64,000 nt of DNA from Roseiflexus castenholzii DSM 13941 (GTDB lineage: Bacteria; Chloroflexota; Chloroflexia; Chloroflexales; Roseiflexaceae), in contig NC_009767.1 in the NCBI RefSeq assembly GCF_000017805.1, positions 4,939,001-5,003,000 on the forward strand. The letters are read 5' to 3'. The notes under the pieces were generated by a model. That model had not been told where the DNA came from, searched no databases, and saw nothing but the letters and a program-made list of their open reading frames with translations. The stretch's first letter is position 1. Every line of letters begins with the position of its first letter. Of the stretch, positions 1-9,014 are shown piece after piece. Made by a program: the position numbers and the translations under genes.

Positions 1-108
1 CCGGTGGCGCTCCTCGACACCCTCTCATTGCCTCCTCACATGCTGCGTCTCCACTCCCTGGCGGACCTCCCGGCGGACGCGCTGCTGGATCGAATGGCGA
101 GCAGGTAG
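1..108 (+). CDS. C-terminal end of an unidentified protein (partial)
   Basis: The first reading frame is open from base 1 and closes with TAG at 106-108, giving 35 residues rich in Leu, Ala and Asp. The window cuts off everything upstream. I do not recognise the family. The codons favour G/C at third positions, as in real genes here, but the piece is too short for certainty. The next gene begins about 170 bases later. Confidence 0.3.
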   Translation, partial: PVALLDTLSLPPHMLRLHSLADLPADALLDRMASR

Positions 109-275
109 GGGTCAGGAGCGCTACCCGCTCTGATAACGATGCTCGGCGCTTTTTGATTCTGCAAGCCTATGCGCATGGTTCGTCGCTTTTTGTGACCAAT
201 GGCTTCCTGATGTGGCTCGCAACCTGATCAACAATGTGGAAGCGCAGATGCCATCGTTTCAGATTTTAGGATGCC

Positions 276-686
276 TTGACCGAACACGAACAAACATGGA
301 GTGGACGGCTTATGTTACGAGGAATGACCGTTTTGCTCATCTGTCAGTTGATCGGCGAAGTGACGGCGCGTGCGCTCAATCTGCCGATGCCCGGACCGGT
401 GCTTGGCATGTTGCTGCTCTTCAGCGTTCTGCTATGGCGCGGCGCCCCTGAATGGCTCGATCAGGTTGCGCAAGGATTGCTGCGTTTTCTTCCCCTTTTC
501 TTCGTGCCGGCCGGCGTCGGCATCATGAACCATGTGCAACTGATGCGCGCTGAGTGGCCGGCAATTGCCATCACTCTGCTTGTCAGCACGGTCATCACGA
601 TGATCGTCACCGCAGGGGTATTGCTCCTCTTTCTCCGTCTGACCGATGCAAGAAAGGCTTCCACGCATGCAACCAACCATGACTGA
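276..686 (+). CDS. lrgA: CidA/LrgA family membrane protein
   Basis: Predicted small holin-like integral membrane protein of 136 residues with about four hydrophobic segments. The LrgA-type stretch PMPGPVLGMLLLF (about residues 37-49) is present and the length is normal for the family. LrgA/CidA proteins work with LrgB in autolysis control or in export of small organic acids such as pyruvate; which applies here is unknown. The start is TTG at 276, because the nearest in-frame ATG (312) would remove the charged N-terminus. The 3' end overlaps lrgB, which indicates translational coupling. Confidence 0.85.
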   Translation: MTEHEQTWSGRLMLRGMTVLLICQLIGEVTARALNLPMPGPVLGMLLLFSVLLWRGAPEWLDQVAQGLLRFLPLFFVPAGVGIMNHVQLMRAEWPAIAITLLVSTVITMIVTAGVLLLFLRLTDARKASTHATNHD

Positions 687-1389
687 CATCTGGGTCTATC
701 TGGCACAGACGCCGCTCCTCTGGCTGACCGCCACGCTGCTGGTCTACTACCTGGCGGATCTGGGGTATCAGCGAGTTCGGCAGTGGACCCTGGCAAATCC
801 GGTTCTTCTTTCGGTTGTCCTGCTGGTCATCTTCCTGACCGTCACCGGCACACCCTATCAGCGCTACTTTGATGGCGCTCAGTTCGTCCATTTCCTGCTG
901 GGTCCGACGACTGTCGCGCTGGCATTGCCGCTCTGGCGCTATGCCAGTCGATTGCGGCGCATGCTGCTACCGCTCAGCGCGGCGCTTCTGGTCGGCTCGC
1001 TCACCTCCGTTCTATCGGTAGTCGCCATTGGTCGTCTCACCGGTGTATCGGAGGTCACGCTGCGTTCCCTGGCGCCCAAATCGGTCACCACACCGATTGC
1101 AATGGGCATCTCCGAACAGATTGGCGGGCTGCCATCGTTGACGGCTGTGCTGGTGATCGTCACCGGCATCATTGGCGCAGTCATCGCGCAAGATCTGTTC
1201 GACCGTCTGCGGTTGAACGATCAGGCGGCGCGTGGTCTGGCAATCGGGGTCGCATCGCATGGGATTGGCACTGCGCGTGCGTTGCAGATGCACGCCGAAG
1301 CTGGCGCGTTTGCAGGATTGGCGATGGGGCTGAACGGTGCGCTGACGGCGCTGCTGACACCGATACTGGCGCAGATTCTGGGTTTGTAA
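667..1389 (+). CDS. lrgB: LrgB family membrane protein
   Basis: Polytopic inner-membrane protein of about 240 residues, the usual partner of LrgA. The family signature GVASHGIGTARALQ lies near the C-terminus, preceded by the conserved LAPKSVTTPIAMGIS segment. I chose ATG 667 because AAGAAAGG lies about ten bases upstream; ATG 679 inside the lrgA stop region is the alternative. The gene overlaps the last 20 bases of lrgA, so the two form one operon. The LrgAB pair is linked in other bacteria to pyruvate transport and control of murein hydrolases; no substrate can be read from this sequence. Confidence 0.88.
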   Translation: MQPTMTDIWVYLAQTPLLWLTATLLVYYLADLGYQRVRQWTLANPVLLSVVLLVIFLTVTGTPYQRYFDGAQFVHFLLGPTTVALALPLWRYASRLRRMLLPLSAALLVGSLTSVLSVVAIGRLTGVSEVTLRSLAPKSVTTPIAMGISEQIGGLPSLTAVLVIVTGIIGAVIAQDLFDRLRLNDQAARGLAIGVASHGIGTARALQMHAEAGAFAGLAMGLNGALTALLTPILAQILGL

Positions 1390-1427
1390 CGACCGAGTCG
1401 CGCGGGGACGTCCCCCCGCCCCCGCAT

Positions 1428-2045
1428 TTGAAAGGCGGACAGCACGCATTGACCCTCACCCCCCGCTCCTCCCCCGCGCGTGGGAGCGGGGAAACCGGCG
1501 CCGCGCGCGAGTCCGTCCCCCGGCGGGCGGGCCGGTGTTTGCGGTCATTGCGCCACCGGCGCAGCCGGTCGAAGCAATCTGTCATTGCGAGCCGCCGCAG
1601 GCGGCGAAGCAATCCCCTCGCAGACGTGCCAGGATGCGCGGTCACTGCGCCACCGGCGCAGCCGGGCGAAGCAATCTCATCACGGCGCAGCCGGGCGAAG
1701 CAATCTCATCATTGCGCCACCGGCGCAGCCGGTCAAAGCACGCCGTCATTGCGAGCCGCCGCAGGCGGCGAAGCAATCCCCTCACTGCGCCACCGGCGCA
1801 GCCGGGCGAAGCACGCCGTCATTGCGAGACCGGCGCAGCCGGGCGAAGCACGCCGTCATTGCGCCACCGGCGCAGCCGGTCAAAGCAATCTCCTCACCCC
1901 CTGCCCCGCTCCCGCACGCGGGAGAGGGGAGACCGGCGCCGCGCGCGCGTCCGTCCTGCGGTGGGGCGGGCCGCTGTGCGCGCGGAGGTTCTGCCCGCCC
2001 GTCAACCCTCCACGCGCGGGGGGCAGGGGGGCTTGCGACCGAATC
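1428..2045. repeat. GC-rich REP-like hairpin array
   Basis: No gene is credible in this stretch. It holds about nine imperfect units spaced 30-50 bases apart (about 1534-1895). Each has a short palindromic core, either CCGGC-GCA-GCCGG or GCCGCC-GCA-GGCGGC, and most end in GAAGCAATC or AAGCACGCC. The array is flanked by longer GC-rich blocks with CCGCTCCCGC / GGGAGCGGGG inverted repeats (1450-1500 and 1900-1960). Related sequence in the opposite orientation lies at about 22190-22745. Frames stay open across it only because of composition. Confidence 0.8.
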
Positions 2046-2134
2046 GCGCGTCAGCCCTCGTGGTATCATGCACTGTCGCCTGGACCGGGCGGCGAATTGC
2101 GAACATCACAGCGTACCGTCTCAGGAAATCAATC

Positions 2135-2882
2135 ATGTTCGATGAACGAGTCGTGCTCATCACCGGTGGCGGTTCAGGAATCGGGCGCGCAACAGCGCTG
2201 GCGTTCGGCAGGCACGGCGCGCGCGTAGTCGTCGGCAATCGGGATCGTGACGCCGGTGAAGCGACGGTCGCCGCAATCCGGGCAATGGGTGGAACGGCGT
2301 TGTTCGTTCCGACCGATGTCACCCGACCAACAGCGGTGCGCGCGCTGATCGACGCAGCGGTTGAAACGTTTGGACGCCTCGATGTTGCATTCAACAATGC
2401 TGGATGGTTCGGATCGGTCGCGCCGCTGGCAGAACAGGACGAGCATGAGTTCGACCCTGTTTTTGACACAAATGTACGCGGCGTTTTTCTGTGCATGAAG
2501 TACGAACTGGCACAGATGCTGAAACAGGGGCAGGGTGTCATCATTAACAATGCATCGACGACCGGCATACGCAATTCGACAATGGGTGTGGCGCTGTATG
2601 CCGCAGCAAAAGCGGCGGTGATTTCCCTGACACGCTCTGCCGCCATAGAATACGCCGCTCATGGCGTGCGCATTAATTGCAGTAGCGCCAGGACGGATTG
2701 CGACCGACATGCTGGCGAAAGCAGGCGGCGGCAACCCGGAACGTTTTGCTGCGGTGATTCCCATGCGACGCCTTGGTACATCAGAAGAAGTCGCTCAGGC
2801 AGTTCTCTGGCTGGCATCATCGGCGGCGTCATTCGTCACCGGTCAGGTGCTGGGGGTCGATGGCGGATACCTGGCATCATAA
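2135..2882 (+). pseudogene. Short-chain dehydrogenase/reductase, broken by a 1-bp frameshift
   Basis: Classical SDR of about 248 residues if repaired. The N-terminal part has the nucleotide-binding GGGSGIG motif (residues 10-16), the NNAG motif, and the catalytic Ser plus YAAAK (Tyr-xxx-Lys). After GVRIN the frame is lost: the sequence reads attaaTtgcagta at 2671-2684, with one T too many at 2677/2678. The remaining AVAPGRIATDM...GQVLGVDGGY segment continues in another frame to TAA at 2880-2882. ATG 2135 is preceded by AGGAA. Without repair, the upstream frame runs on through the next gene. Either a recent real mutation or a base-call error; the C-terminal part shows no other damage. Confidence 0.8.
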
Positions 2883-2905
2883 TACACATAGAAGGAGACA
2901 CAACG

Positions 2906-3457
2906 ATGCATGTCTGCGTCTACTGCGCCTCGAGCGATCACGTACCGGCACTCTATCTGGAAGCGGCCCATACCTTCGGTGAAGGGATGGCGCGGCGCGG
3001 CTGGACGCTGGTGTACGGCGGGGGTGGCATCGGATTGATGGGCGCGGTCGCGCGAGCGGTACACGGCGCCGGCGGACGGGTCATTGGCGTTATTCCACAA
3101 ACGCTGCTGGAACGCGAAGTCGGCTATCAGGAAGCGGACGAACTGATCGTCACCGGAACTCTACGCGAACGCAAGCAGATCATGGATGATCGCGCCGATG
3201 CGTTCGTCGCGCTGCCAGGCGGCTTCGGCACACTCGAAGAATTGCTGGAAATCATGACGCTTCGCATGCTTGGCTACCACAACAAGCCGATCGTCATCGT
3301 CAACATTGGCGGTTATTTCGATCCGCTCCTGACACAGTTCGAGTATATCTTCACCCAAAACTTTGCCCACGAACGCTACCGCCGTCTCTACGCCGTGAAA
3401 GCCGATCCTGAAACAGCCCTCACCTATCTGGAGCGAATCACGCCTGGCTCGCCGTAA
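2906..3457 (+). CDS. LOG family protein (TIGR00730, lysine decarboxylase-like fold)
   Basis: A 183-residue protein of the LOG (cytokinin riboside 5'-monophosphate phosphoribohydrolase) family, which cleaves nucleoside 5'-monophosphates to base and ribose 5-phosphate. The diagnostic PGGFGTLEE motif is present (about residues 100-108), as are the N-terminal CVYCASS and VYGGGGIGLMG phosphate-binding loop. ATG 2906 follows the strong RBS GAAGGAG (2891-2897). It lies 23 bases after the broken SDR gene and probably shares its transcript. In bacteria the family is often misannotated as lysine decarboxylase. Confidence 0.9.
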   Translation: MHVCVYCASSDHVPALYLEAAHTFGEGMARRGWTLVYGGGGIGLMGAVARAVHGAGGRVIGVIPQTLLEREVGYQEADELIVTGTLRERKQIMDDRADAFVALPGGFGTLEELLEIMTLRMLGYHNKPIVIVNIGGYFDPLLTQFEYIFTQNFAHERYRRLYAVKADPETALTYLERITPGSP

Positions 3458-3486
3458 TGCAGGAAGATAGTCGCAGCATCTCAGTA

Positions 3487-4746
3487 TCATGGCATTACGC
3501 GCGCAACGACCTCCACCGCTCGCGCAACGCCCTCCTCGGCGCCGATCAACCGCCCTATCGCCGCAGCACGCACCCGGATGAGGTCATCAGTCGCCGCCAT
3601 AATGGCGGGTGCCAGGCGATCCGGCGTTGCGCGTCGCCGCGGCAGCGGCGGCGGTCCCGCGCCAATTGCGGCGACGCGCATCCCCCAGAAGGGTTGATCG
3701 ATCCCGACCGGAACCGTCATCGTCGGGATACCGGCGCGCAAACTGGCGGCGGTTGTTCCGGCGCCGCCATGGTGAACGGCGACGGCGACACGTGGGAAGA
3801 GCAGGCGATGGGGCGCGTATGGCACGACGAGCACATCACGGCGACCGGCTGCCAGGCGCGCGACGTCGGCTGAACCGAAGAGAATGCCGCGGCGCTGCGC
3901 CAGGCGCAGCGCTTCCAGCGCCAGCGCCGCATCATCGCGCGGTCGCCGACCGCCCATGCTGCCAAAACCGATGACAATCGGCGGATCGCCAGCTGCAAGG
4001 AACGACTCAATCTCCGGCGCCAGGCGTTCAGCCGGATGGTCGAGGAACCAGTAGCCGGTCACCATATGATGTGGCGGCCAGTCGTCAGGCGGTGGCACGA
4101 CATGCGGGCTGAACCCGTAGACGAAGGGCGCACTCGATGTGCACGCTAGAGCAAAGGGGTCGAGCGACATGTGGCGCGGACCAGGCGCGCGCGCCCGCCA
4201 GCGATGGAATACGGTTCGCCATGGCAGCCAGGTCGCCAGTTCGACAGCCGTATAACTCAGACGGCGGGCGCGCGCGCCCAGGCTTAATGTCACCGGCAGC
4301 AGCGGCGATGGAAAGCGGATCGTTAGCGTGACGGGCTGCAACGGCGCCCAGACACAGGGTATGCCGAACGTCGTCGCAATAAGTTGCCCCCAGCAACTTG
4401 CCAGCGACACAATGATCAGGGCGCTCCCGTAACATGCGGTCGCTGCCGCGTCCAGCATGCGAGCATAGATCGCCTGCGCCGACCGAATATAACGGAGTGT
4501 TGCGACCACGCCACGCCCTACTCCGCCATCGAAGGTCAGCGCCGCATCATCATGAAGAAGCAGATCACTGGGATTGCCCCCGATGCTGCGAAACGCCAGA
4601 CCCTGCGCCTGAACCAGAGGCGCAAACTGAGGATGGGTTGCAAGCGCAACAGCGAAGCCAGCATCGTGCAAACCTTTGCCGAGCGCCGCCAGTGGGCGCA
4701 CGTCCCCCAGCGTGCCGCTCGCCAGGATCGTGATGGTTGGGCGCAT
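3487..4746 (-). CDS. UGT-type glycosyltransferase (GT1, MGT/sterol glucosyltransferase-like)
   Basis: A GT-B fold nucleotide-sugar glycosyltransferase of 419 residues. The N-terminal acceptor domain begins with ILASGTLGDVRPLAALGKGL, as in sterol and macrolide glycosyltransferases. The C-terminal donor domain has IVIGFGSMG, the HHGGAGTT signature, and a P-x-x-x-DQPFWG segment. These glycosylate lipids, carotenoids or small metabolites. A carotenoid or lipid acceptor would suit a phototrophic Chloroflexus relative, but the acceptor cannot be read from the sequence. The gene follows the YggX gene by nine bases on the same strand, so they are probably cotranscribed. Confidence 0.85.
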   Translation of the reverse strand: MRPTITILASGTLGDVRPLAALGKGLHDAGFAVALATHPQFAPLVQAQGLAFRSIGGNPSDLLLHDDAALTFDGGVGRGVVATLRYIRSAQAIYARMLDAAATACYGSALIIVSLASCWGQLIATTFGIPCVWAPLQPVTLTIRFPSPLLPVTLSLGARARRLSYTAVELATWLPWRTVFHRWRARAPGPRHMSLDPFALACTSSAPFVYGFSPHVVPPPDDWPPHHMVTGYWFLDHPAERLAPEIESFLAAGDPPIVIGFGSMGGRRPRDDAALALEALRLAQRRGILFGSADVARLAAGRRDVLVVPYAPHRLLFPRVAVAVHHGGAGTTAASLRAGIPTMTVPVGIDQPFWGMRVAAIGAGPPPLPRRRATPDRLAPAIMAATDDLIRVRAAAIGRLIGAEEGVARAVEVVARVMP

Positions 4747-4755
4747 CCCGCGCGC

Positions 4756-5043
4756 TTATTCCTCTACAGCGCCTTCTGGCGTCCAGCCCTCCGGTTTGGC
4801 GTCGCTCTCGCCAAAGAAGAAGAGTTCCGCCTGCTGCATCATCACCTCGGTGGCACGGGGATCGACCATGCTCAACCCGTAGTGGTTGATAATCAGTAAC
4901 GCCTGATCCATCCACATATTCCACGCCTGCTGCGATACATTCTCGTAAATACGCTTCCCCAATTCGCCGGGGTATGGCGGACGGGGCAAACCAGGCAATT
5001 CACGACCGAGTTTGACGCATTTGACCATGCGCGGTGTGCTCAT
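4756..5043 (-). CDS. yggX: Probable Fe(2+)-trafficking protein, YggX family
   Basis: A 95-residue cytosolic protein that matches YggX throughout. Conserved Cys9 lies near the N-terminus, followed by the YPGELGKRIYENVS block (residues 24-37), the AWNMWMDQALLIINHYGL helix, and the C-terminal EGWTPE. YggX helps protect and repair iron-sulfur clusters under oxidative stress. The usual neighbour mutY is absent; here it heads a two-gene unit with a glycosyltransferase and diverges from the alanine dehydrogenase-like gene, with palindromes between them. Confidence 0.92.
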   Translation of the reverse strand: MSTPRMVKCVKLGRELPGLPRPPYPGELGKRIYENVSQQAWNMWMDQALLIINHYGLSMVDPRATEVMMQQAELFFFGESDAKPEGWTPEGAVEE

Positions 5044-5096
5044 ACACGTCTCCAGTTGGCAAATTGTTACTCTCTGTAACTCACCGTTCCCTACGA

Positions 5097-5116
5097 TAGT
5101 ATACTACCATATGGTA
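5097..5116. promoter_or_regulatory. Overlapping palindromes in a divergent promoter region
   Basis: Between the divergent yggX and alanine dehydrogenase-like genes lie two perfect palindromes that share two bases: TAGTATACTA (5097-5106) and TACCATATGGTA (5105-5116). The stretch is AT-rich against a GC-rich background, as expected for a promoter with an operator. No convincing spaced -35/-10 pair was found, so this is a candidate binding site only. Confidence 0.35.
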
Positions 5117-5173
5117 TGCTCACCGCATGGTGGTGAGGTCTGGGCAAAGAAACGGTCGCGAAGGGAAGCGCAT

Positions 5174-6265
5174 ATGGACATTGCCATTCCACAAGCCCAC
5201 GCACCCGATGAACACCGGGTGGCGCTCACGCCAGCCGGCGTGCACTCGCTGGTCATTGCCGGGCACACAGTGTTTGTCGAGAGCGGCGCCGGAGCCGGCG
5301 CAGGGTTTACCGATGCGTCCTACAGCGCTGTAGGCGCGCATATCGCATATGGTCCTGAGGAGATTTATGCGCGCGGCGACCTGTTGCTGACTATCGATGG
5401 GGTGCCGGAGAATGCATTGCCGATGGTGCGTCCCGGTCAGGTTGTAGCCGGTTTTTTGCACCTGGCCGTCACGCCGCGCCGTGTCATCGATGCGCTGGCG
5501 GCGGCAGGCGCATCGACGCTCAGTTATGAAGCGATCCGGCGCAACGACGGTATTGCGCCGGTGCTGTTGCCCATGAGCGAGATTGGCGGTCGTTTGATGC
5601 CGCAACTGGCGGCGCATCTACTGGAAACGCCGAGCGGCGGGCGTGGCACCCTGCTGGCGCCCATTCCCGGCGTTCCATCGGCGGAAGTTGTGATCCTGGG
5701 CGCCGGTCGAGTCGGCGGCAATGCGGCATATGGGTTCAGTTCCTGGGGAGTGCAGACGACGGTGCTCGATCAGGATATGGATCGATTGCGCGCGGTGGAA
5801 CAGATCTGCCGCGGGCACGTCACAACCCGGCTTGCCACCGAGAGCGCGCTGGCGCACGTGCTCCCCTTTGCCGACGTGGTTATTGGCGCCGTCAAAGTTC
5901 CGCACGGTCGTGCGCCCAAACTGGTAAGCGCCGCCATGGTTGCAACAATGAAGCCACGCAGCGTCATCATCGATGTTGCCATCGATGAAGGCGGATGTAT
6001 CGAGACGAGTCGCCCAACGACGCACAGCAATCCGACCTACCTGGCGTCGGGAGTTCTGCACTATGCCGTGCCCAACATTCCGAGCGCCGTGGCACGCACT
6101 GCTGCCCATGCACTGAACAATGCGCTTTTGCCCTTCGCACTGCGGATCGCATCCCAGGGACTCGAACGAGCAGCGCAGCAAGATGACGCAATTGCACGCG
6201 GAATCGGTCTTCTCAACGGGCAGCCATACACATCACATATCGAGCAAGCACTCGAACACTCATGA
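5174..6265 (+). CDS. Alanine dehydrogenase/PNT-family protein (divergent active site)
   Basis: A 363-residue protein matching alanine dehydrogenase along its length: substrate-loop HRVALTPAGV (residues 14-23), the FLHLA histidine segment, LPMSEIGGRLMPQLAAHLLE, the NAD-binding VVILGAGRVGGNAA, and DVAIDEGGCIE. However, the usual KVKEP block, which carries a substrate-binding lysine, reads LLTIDGVP, and the NMPG motif reads NIPS. It may therefore not act on alanine/pyruvate in the standard way. ATG 5174 follows AAGGGAAG. It stands alone, divergent from yggX. Confidence 0.75.
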   Translation: MDIAIPQAHAPDEHRVALTPAGVHSLVIAGHTVFVESGAGAGAGFTDASYSAVGAHIAYGPEEIYARGDLLLTIDGVPENALPMVRPGQVVAGFLHLAVTPRRVIDALAAAGASTLSYEAIRRNDGIAPVLLPMSEIGGRLMPQLAAHLLETPSGGRGTLLAPIPGVPSAEVVILGAGRVGGNAAYGFSSWGVQTTVLDQDMDRLRAVEQICRGHVTTRLATESALAHVLPFADVVIGAVKVPHGRAPKLVSAAMVATMKPRSVIIDVAIDEGGCIETSRPTTHSNPTYLASGVLHYAVPNIPSAVARTAAHALNNALLPFALRIASQGLERAAQQDDAIARGIGLLNGQPYTSHIEQALEHS

Positions 6266-6534
6266 GAGATGACGGAAAACGGTCCTCACGAAGCGCAGCG
6301 CAGGGGCGAGGCAAAGGGCACACGGTGGCGCTCGTCACCCTGAGCACTGCAGCGGGTCTCCGCGAGGGCAGGCGAGATGCTTCACTGCGTTCCGCAGGAT
6401 ACCGGCGCTCGTCACCCTGAGCGCAGCAGCGGGGCGTAACTCGTTCACCTATCATGCTGAGGGGCAAGAGTGCAGGATGCGGAGCGCAACCGGAAACAGC
6501 GATCAAGACCTCAAAACGATGTGGAGATAGTGCT

Positions 6535-7830
6535 ATGCCACGCTCGCTAACGGCAGGAAGGCGTGAAATGACCGCTGAAGAAGCGGTGGAACTGATAGAG
6601 TCGAACCATCGGGTATATATCGGCGGCGGATGCGGCGTGCCCATACCGCTGCTGGATGCGCTCGTAGCACGCGCGCCTGAGTTGCGCAATGTCGAGATCA
6701 TTCACATGCTGACGGCAGGGGAGGACCCAACGACGGCGCCGGAACTGGCGGCGTCATTTCGCCATAACGCCCTGTTTATCGGGCACAACACACGGCGCGC
6801 CGTCAACGAGGGGCGCGCCGATTTTACGCCGATCTTTCTCGGCGAGATTCCAAAACTGTTTCGGCAGGGCATCCTGCCGCTCGATGTCGCCATGATTCAG
6901 GTTTCACCGCCGGATCGCCATGGGTTCTGCTCGCTTGGGGTAGAAGTCGGATGCACCCTGCCGGCAGCGCGCACAGCAAAGATCGTCATTGCCGAGGTCA
7001 ATGCACGGATGCCGCGCACCCTTGGCGACAGTTTCATTCATATCTCGCGCCTGACGGCGCTGGTCGAAAGTGATCGTCCGCTGCTGGAGTTGCCACAGGG
7101 AGAAACCAACAGCGTTGCGCAGGCGATTGGTCGCCACATTGCAGAACTGATCCCGGATGGCGCCACGCTGCAACTCGGGATTGGCGCCATCCCGGATGCG
7201 GTGCTCTCGAATCTGCACGGCAAACGGCACCTGGGGATCCACACCGAGTTGTTCTCGGATGGCGTCATTGATCTGGTCGAAGCCGGGGTCATTGACGGTG
7301 AATTGAAGACCATCCATCAGGGAAAGGTCGTTGCCGGCTTTATCCTCGGCAGTCAGCGTTGCTTCGATTGGGCGCACAACAATGCTATGGTGGAAATGCA
7401 CCCTACCGACTATGTCAACGATCCGTTCGTCATCGCACAGCACAAGAATATGGTCGCCGTCAATTCGGCGTTGCAGGTCGACCTGACCGGTCAGGTGTGC
7501 GCCGATAGCATCGGCACGCGCCTGTACAGCGGGGTTGGGGGGCAGGTCGATTTTATTCGCGGCGCGTCGCGCTCAGAGGGGGGTATTCCCATCATCGCCA
7601 TTTCATCGACGGCACGTGACGGCACAATTTCACGCATCGTGCCGACGCTCGATGTCGGCGCAGGCGTGGTCACCAGTCGCTACGACGTGCATTTTGTGGT
7701 CACTGAGTATGGCGTGGCGGACCTGTATGGCCGCACCCTGGCGCAACGCGCCCGCGCGCTGATCAATATTGCTCACCCGGCATTTCGCGATCAGTTGACC
7801 GAAGCGGCGAAAAAATTGCACTATATCTGA
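6535..7830 (+). CDS. Acetyl-CoA hydrolase/transferase family CoA-transferase
   Basis: A 431-residue CoA-transferase of the acetyl-CoA hydrolase/4-hydroxybutyrate CoA-transferase family. It moves CoA between acyl groups through a glutamyl-CoA intermediate; the likely catalytic Glu is in GIHTELFSDGVIDL (about residues 242-255). Other conserved blocks are VYIGGGCGVPIPLLDAL, FIGHNTRRAVNEGRADF, LQLGIGAIPDAVL, and VVTEYGVADLYGRTLAQRA near the end. ATG 6535 is preceded by GTGGAG. The preceding 269 bases hold no gene, only two copies of CGTCACCCTGAGC. Substrate not determinable; acetate or 4-hydroxybutyrate are family precedents. Confidence 0.88.
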   Translation: MPRSLTAGRREMTAEEAVELIESNHRVYIGGGCGVPIPLLDALVARAPELRNVEIIHMLTAGEDPTTAPELAASFRHNALFIGHNTRRAVNEGRADFTPIFLGEIPKLFRQGILPLDVAMIQVSPPDRHGFCSLGVEVGCTLPAARTAKIVIAEVNARMPRTLGDSFIHISRLTALVESDRPLLELPQGETNSVAQAIGRHIAELIPDGATLQLGIGAIPDAVLSNLHGKRHLGIHTELFSDGVIDLVEAGVIDGELKTIHQGKVVAGFILGSQRCFDWAHNNAMVEMHPTDYVNDPFVIAQHKNMVAVNSALQVDLTGQVCADSIGTRLYSGVGGQVDFIRGASRSEGGIPIIAISSTARDGTISRIVPTLDVGAGVVTSRYDVHFVVTEYGVADLYGRTLAQRARALINIAHPAFRDQLTEAAKKLHYI

Positions 7831-7833
7831 CGC

Positions 7834-8790
7834 TCACTCGCCGGCACGCACCAGAATGAGCGGCGTCGTCGTGGCGTGCAGCACCTTATCCGCCACGCTG
7901 CCGAGCGCCCAGCGCCGCAACCCGCCATATCCGTGCGTCGCCATCACAATCAGGTCGACGTCCATCGCCTGCGCTTCGTCGATGATCACCTCGGCAGGAT
8001 ACCCGATAATCGCATGGGTAAGCACACGCGGAACCTCAGCGCGCAATGAGGCGGCTTCCGCGTTCAGGTCGTTCAGCGCGTACTCGTGCAGCGCGCCAAG
8101 CGCTTCGTTATTCTCGGCAAGAGGACGACCCAACATGGGCGCACCGATGTATGCCTCGATCATGGGCACCACCGCGCGGAGCAGGATCAATTCGGCGTGT
8201 GCGGCGCGCGCAATCTCGCTCGCAAGCGGCAGCGCCTGCCGCGCCAGCCCGGAGCCATCGAGCGGTATGAGAATACGGCGCGGCGGATGCACAATCGGCT
8301 GCGCTTGCCCGCGCACCAGCAGCACCGGCGCTTCGGTCGCATGAATGACCTTATCGGCGACACTGCCAAGCGCCCAGCGGCGCAAGCCGCTGTAGCCATG
8401 CGTGGCCATTGCGATCATTGCACCGGGGAGGCATCCGGCGGCGACTTCGACGATCACATCGGCAGGTGAACCGGAGCGCACATCGCTGACGACTTCAATC
8501 CCTGCATCTTCGAGCGCCTTCGCCTGTGCGTCGAGGTACGCCTGCGCGCGCTGGCGAAGCGCCTCCATCGATTCATCGTAATAATCGCGGCGCAGCGCTT
8601 CGCTCTCTGGAACGCCATAGACCGAAATGAGCACCTGCGCCCACGACTCGCCGCTGCTAAGATGCGACTCCTGAACGACGCGGAGCAGATGGACCCGCGC
8701 CCCCAACAGCGGCGCCAACACCCGAACATATGGCAGCACCTGGGCTGACAGTTCGGAGCCATCGAGCGGTACAACTATGGTTTGCATCAT
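7834..8790 (-). CDS. Universal stress protein with two UspA domains
   Basis: A 318-residue tandem UspA protein. Domain 1 starts TIVVPLDGSELSAQ; domain 2 starts RILIPLDGSGLARQ at about residue 155. Both keep the ATP-binding signature G-x2-G-x9-GS: HGYSGLRRWALGSVADKV and HGYGGLRRWALGSVADKV. ATP-binding Usp proteins help survival in stress, starvation and low oxygen. The start is the first of two adjacent ATG codons, five bases after GAGGAGG. It ends three bases from the convergent CoA-transferase gene and diverges from two more usp genes. The repeated HGYxGLRRWALGS blocks suggest internal duplication. Confidence 0.92.
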   Translation of the reverse strand: MMQTIVVPLDGSELSAQVLPYVRVLAPLLGARVHLLRVVQESHLSSGESWAQVLISVYGVPESEALRRDYYDESMEALRQRAQAYLDAQAKALEDAGIEVVSDVRSGSPADVIVEVAAGCLPGAMIAMATHGYSGLRRWALGSVADKVIHATEAPVLLVRGQAQPIVHPPRRILIPLDGSGLARQALPLASEIARAAHAELILLRAVVPMIEAYIGAPMLGRPLAENNEALGALHEYALNDLNAEAASLRAEVPRVLTHAIIGYPAEVIIDEAQAMDVDLIVMATHGYGGLRRWALGSVADKVLHATTTPLILVRAGE

Positions 8791-9014
8791 CGTCCTCCTC
8801 ATCGAGGCTGGTTCTCTCTGAAGCATAACATACTCCATCCATCCCTTTGGAAGAAGATGTTCACCACGGATGGCGTCCTCACAACGCATTGAGACGACGT
8901 TGTGATACCTTTACGCACTGTACTGGCATCTTTCCTGCCCTTTTCCATCGAGATCACCTATAGTTAGGGTGAACGTATTTGCCTGTGATCGCACTCAACG
9001 AAGAGGTGGTCAGC

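Noticed and set aside
212..451. 79-residue frame overlapping lrgA
   Set aside because: Different frame from the LrgA protein, with no hydrophobic pattern or RBS; a shadow.
1534..1895. Possible CRISPR array
   Set aside because: Units are imperfect and palindromic, spacing is irregular, spacers are themselves related, and no cas gene is in the window.
1535..3457. A single 640-residue open frame spanning the repeat array, a dehydrogenase and a LOG domain
   Set aside because: The first third is translated repeat DNA. The dehydrogenase loses its frame at 2677, and the LOG gene has its own RBS and start at 2906. The continuous frame is a by-product of the frameshift.
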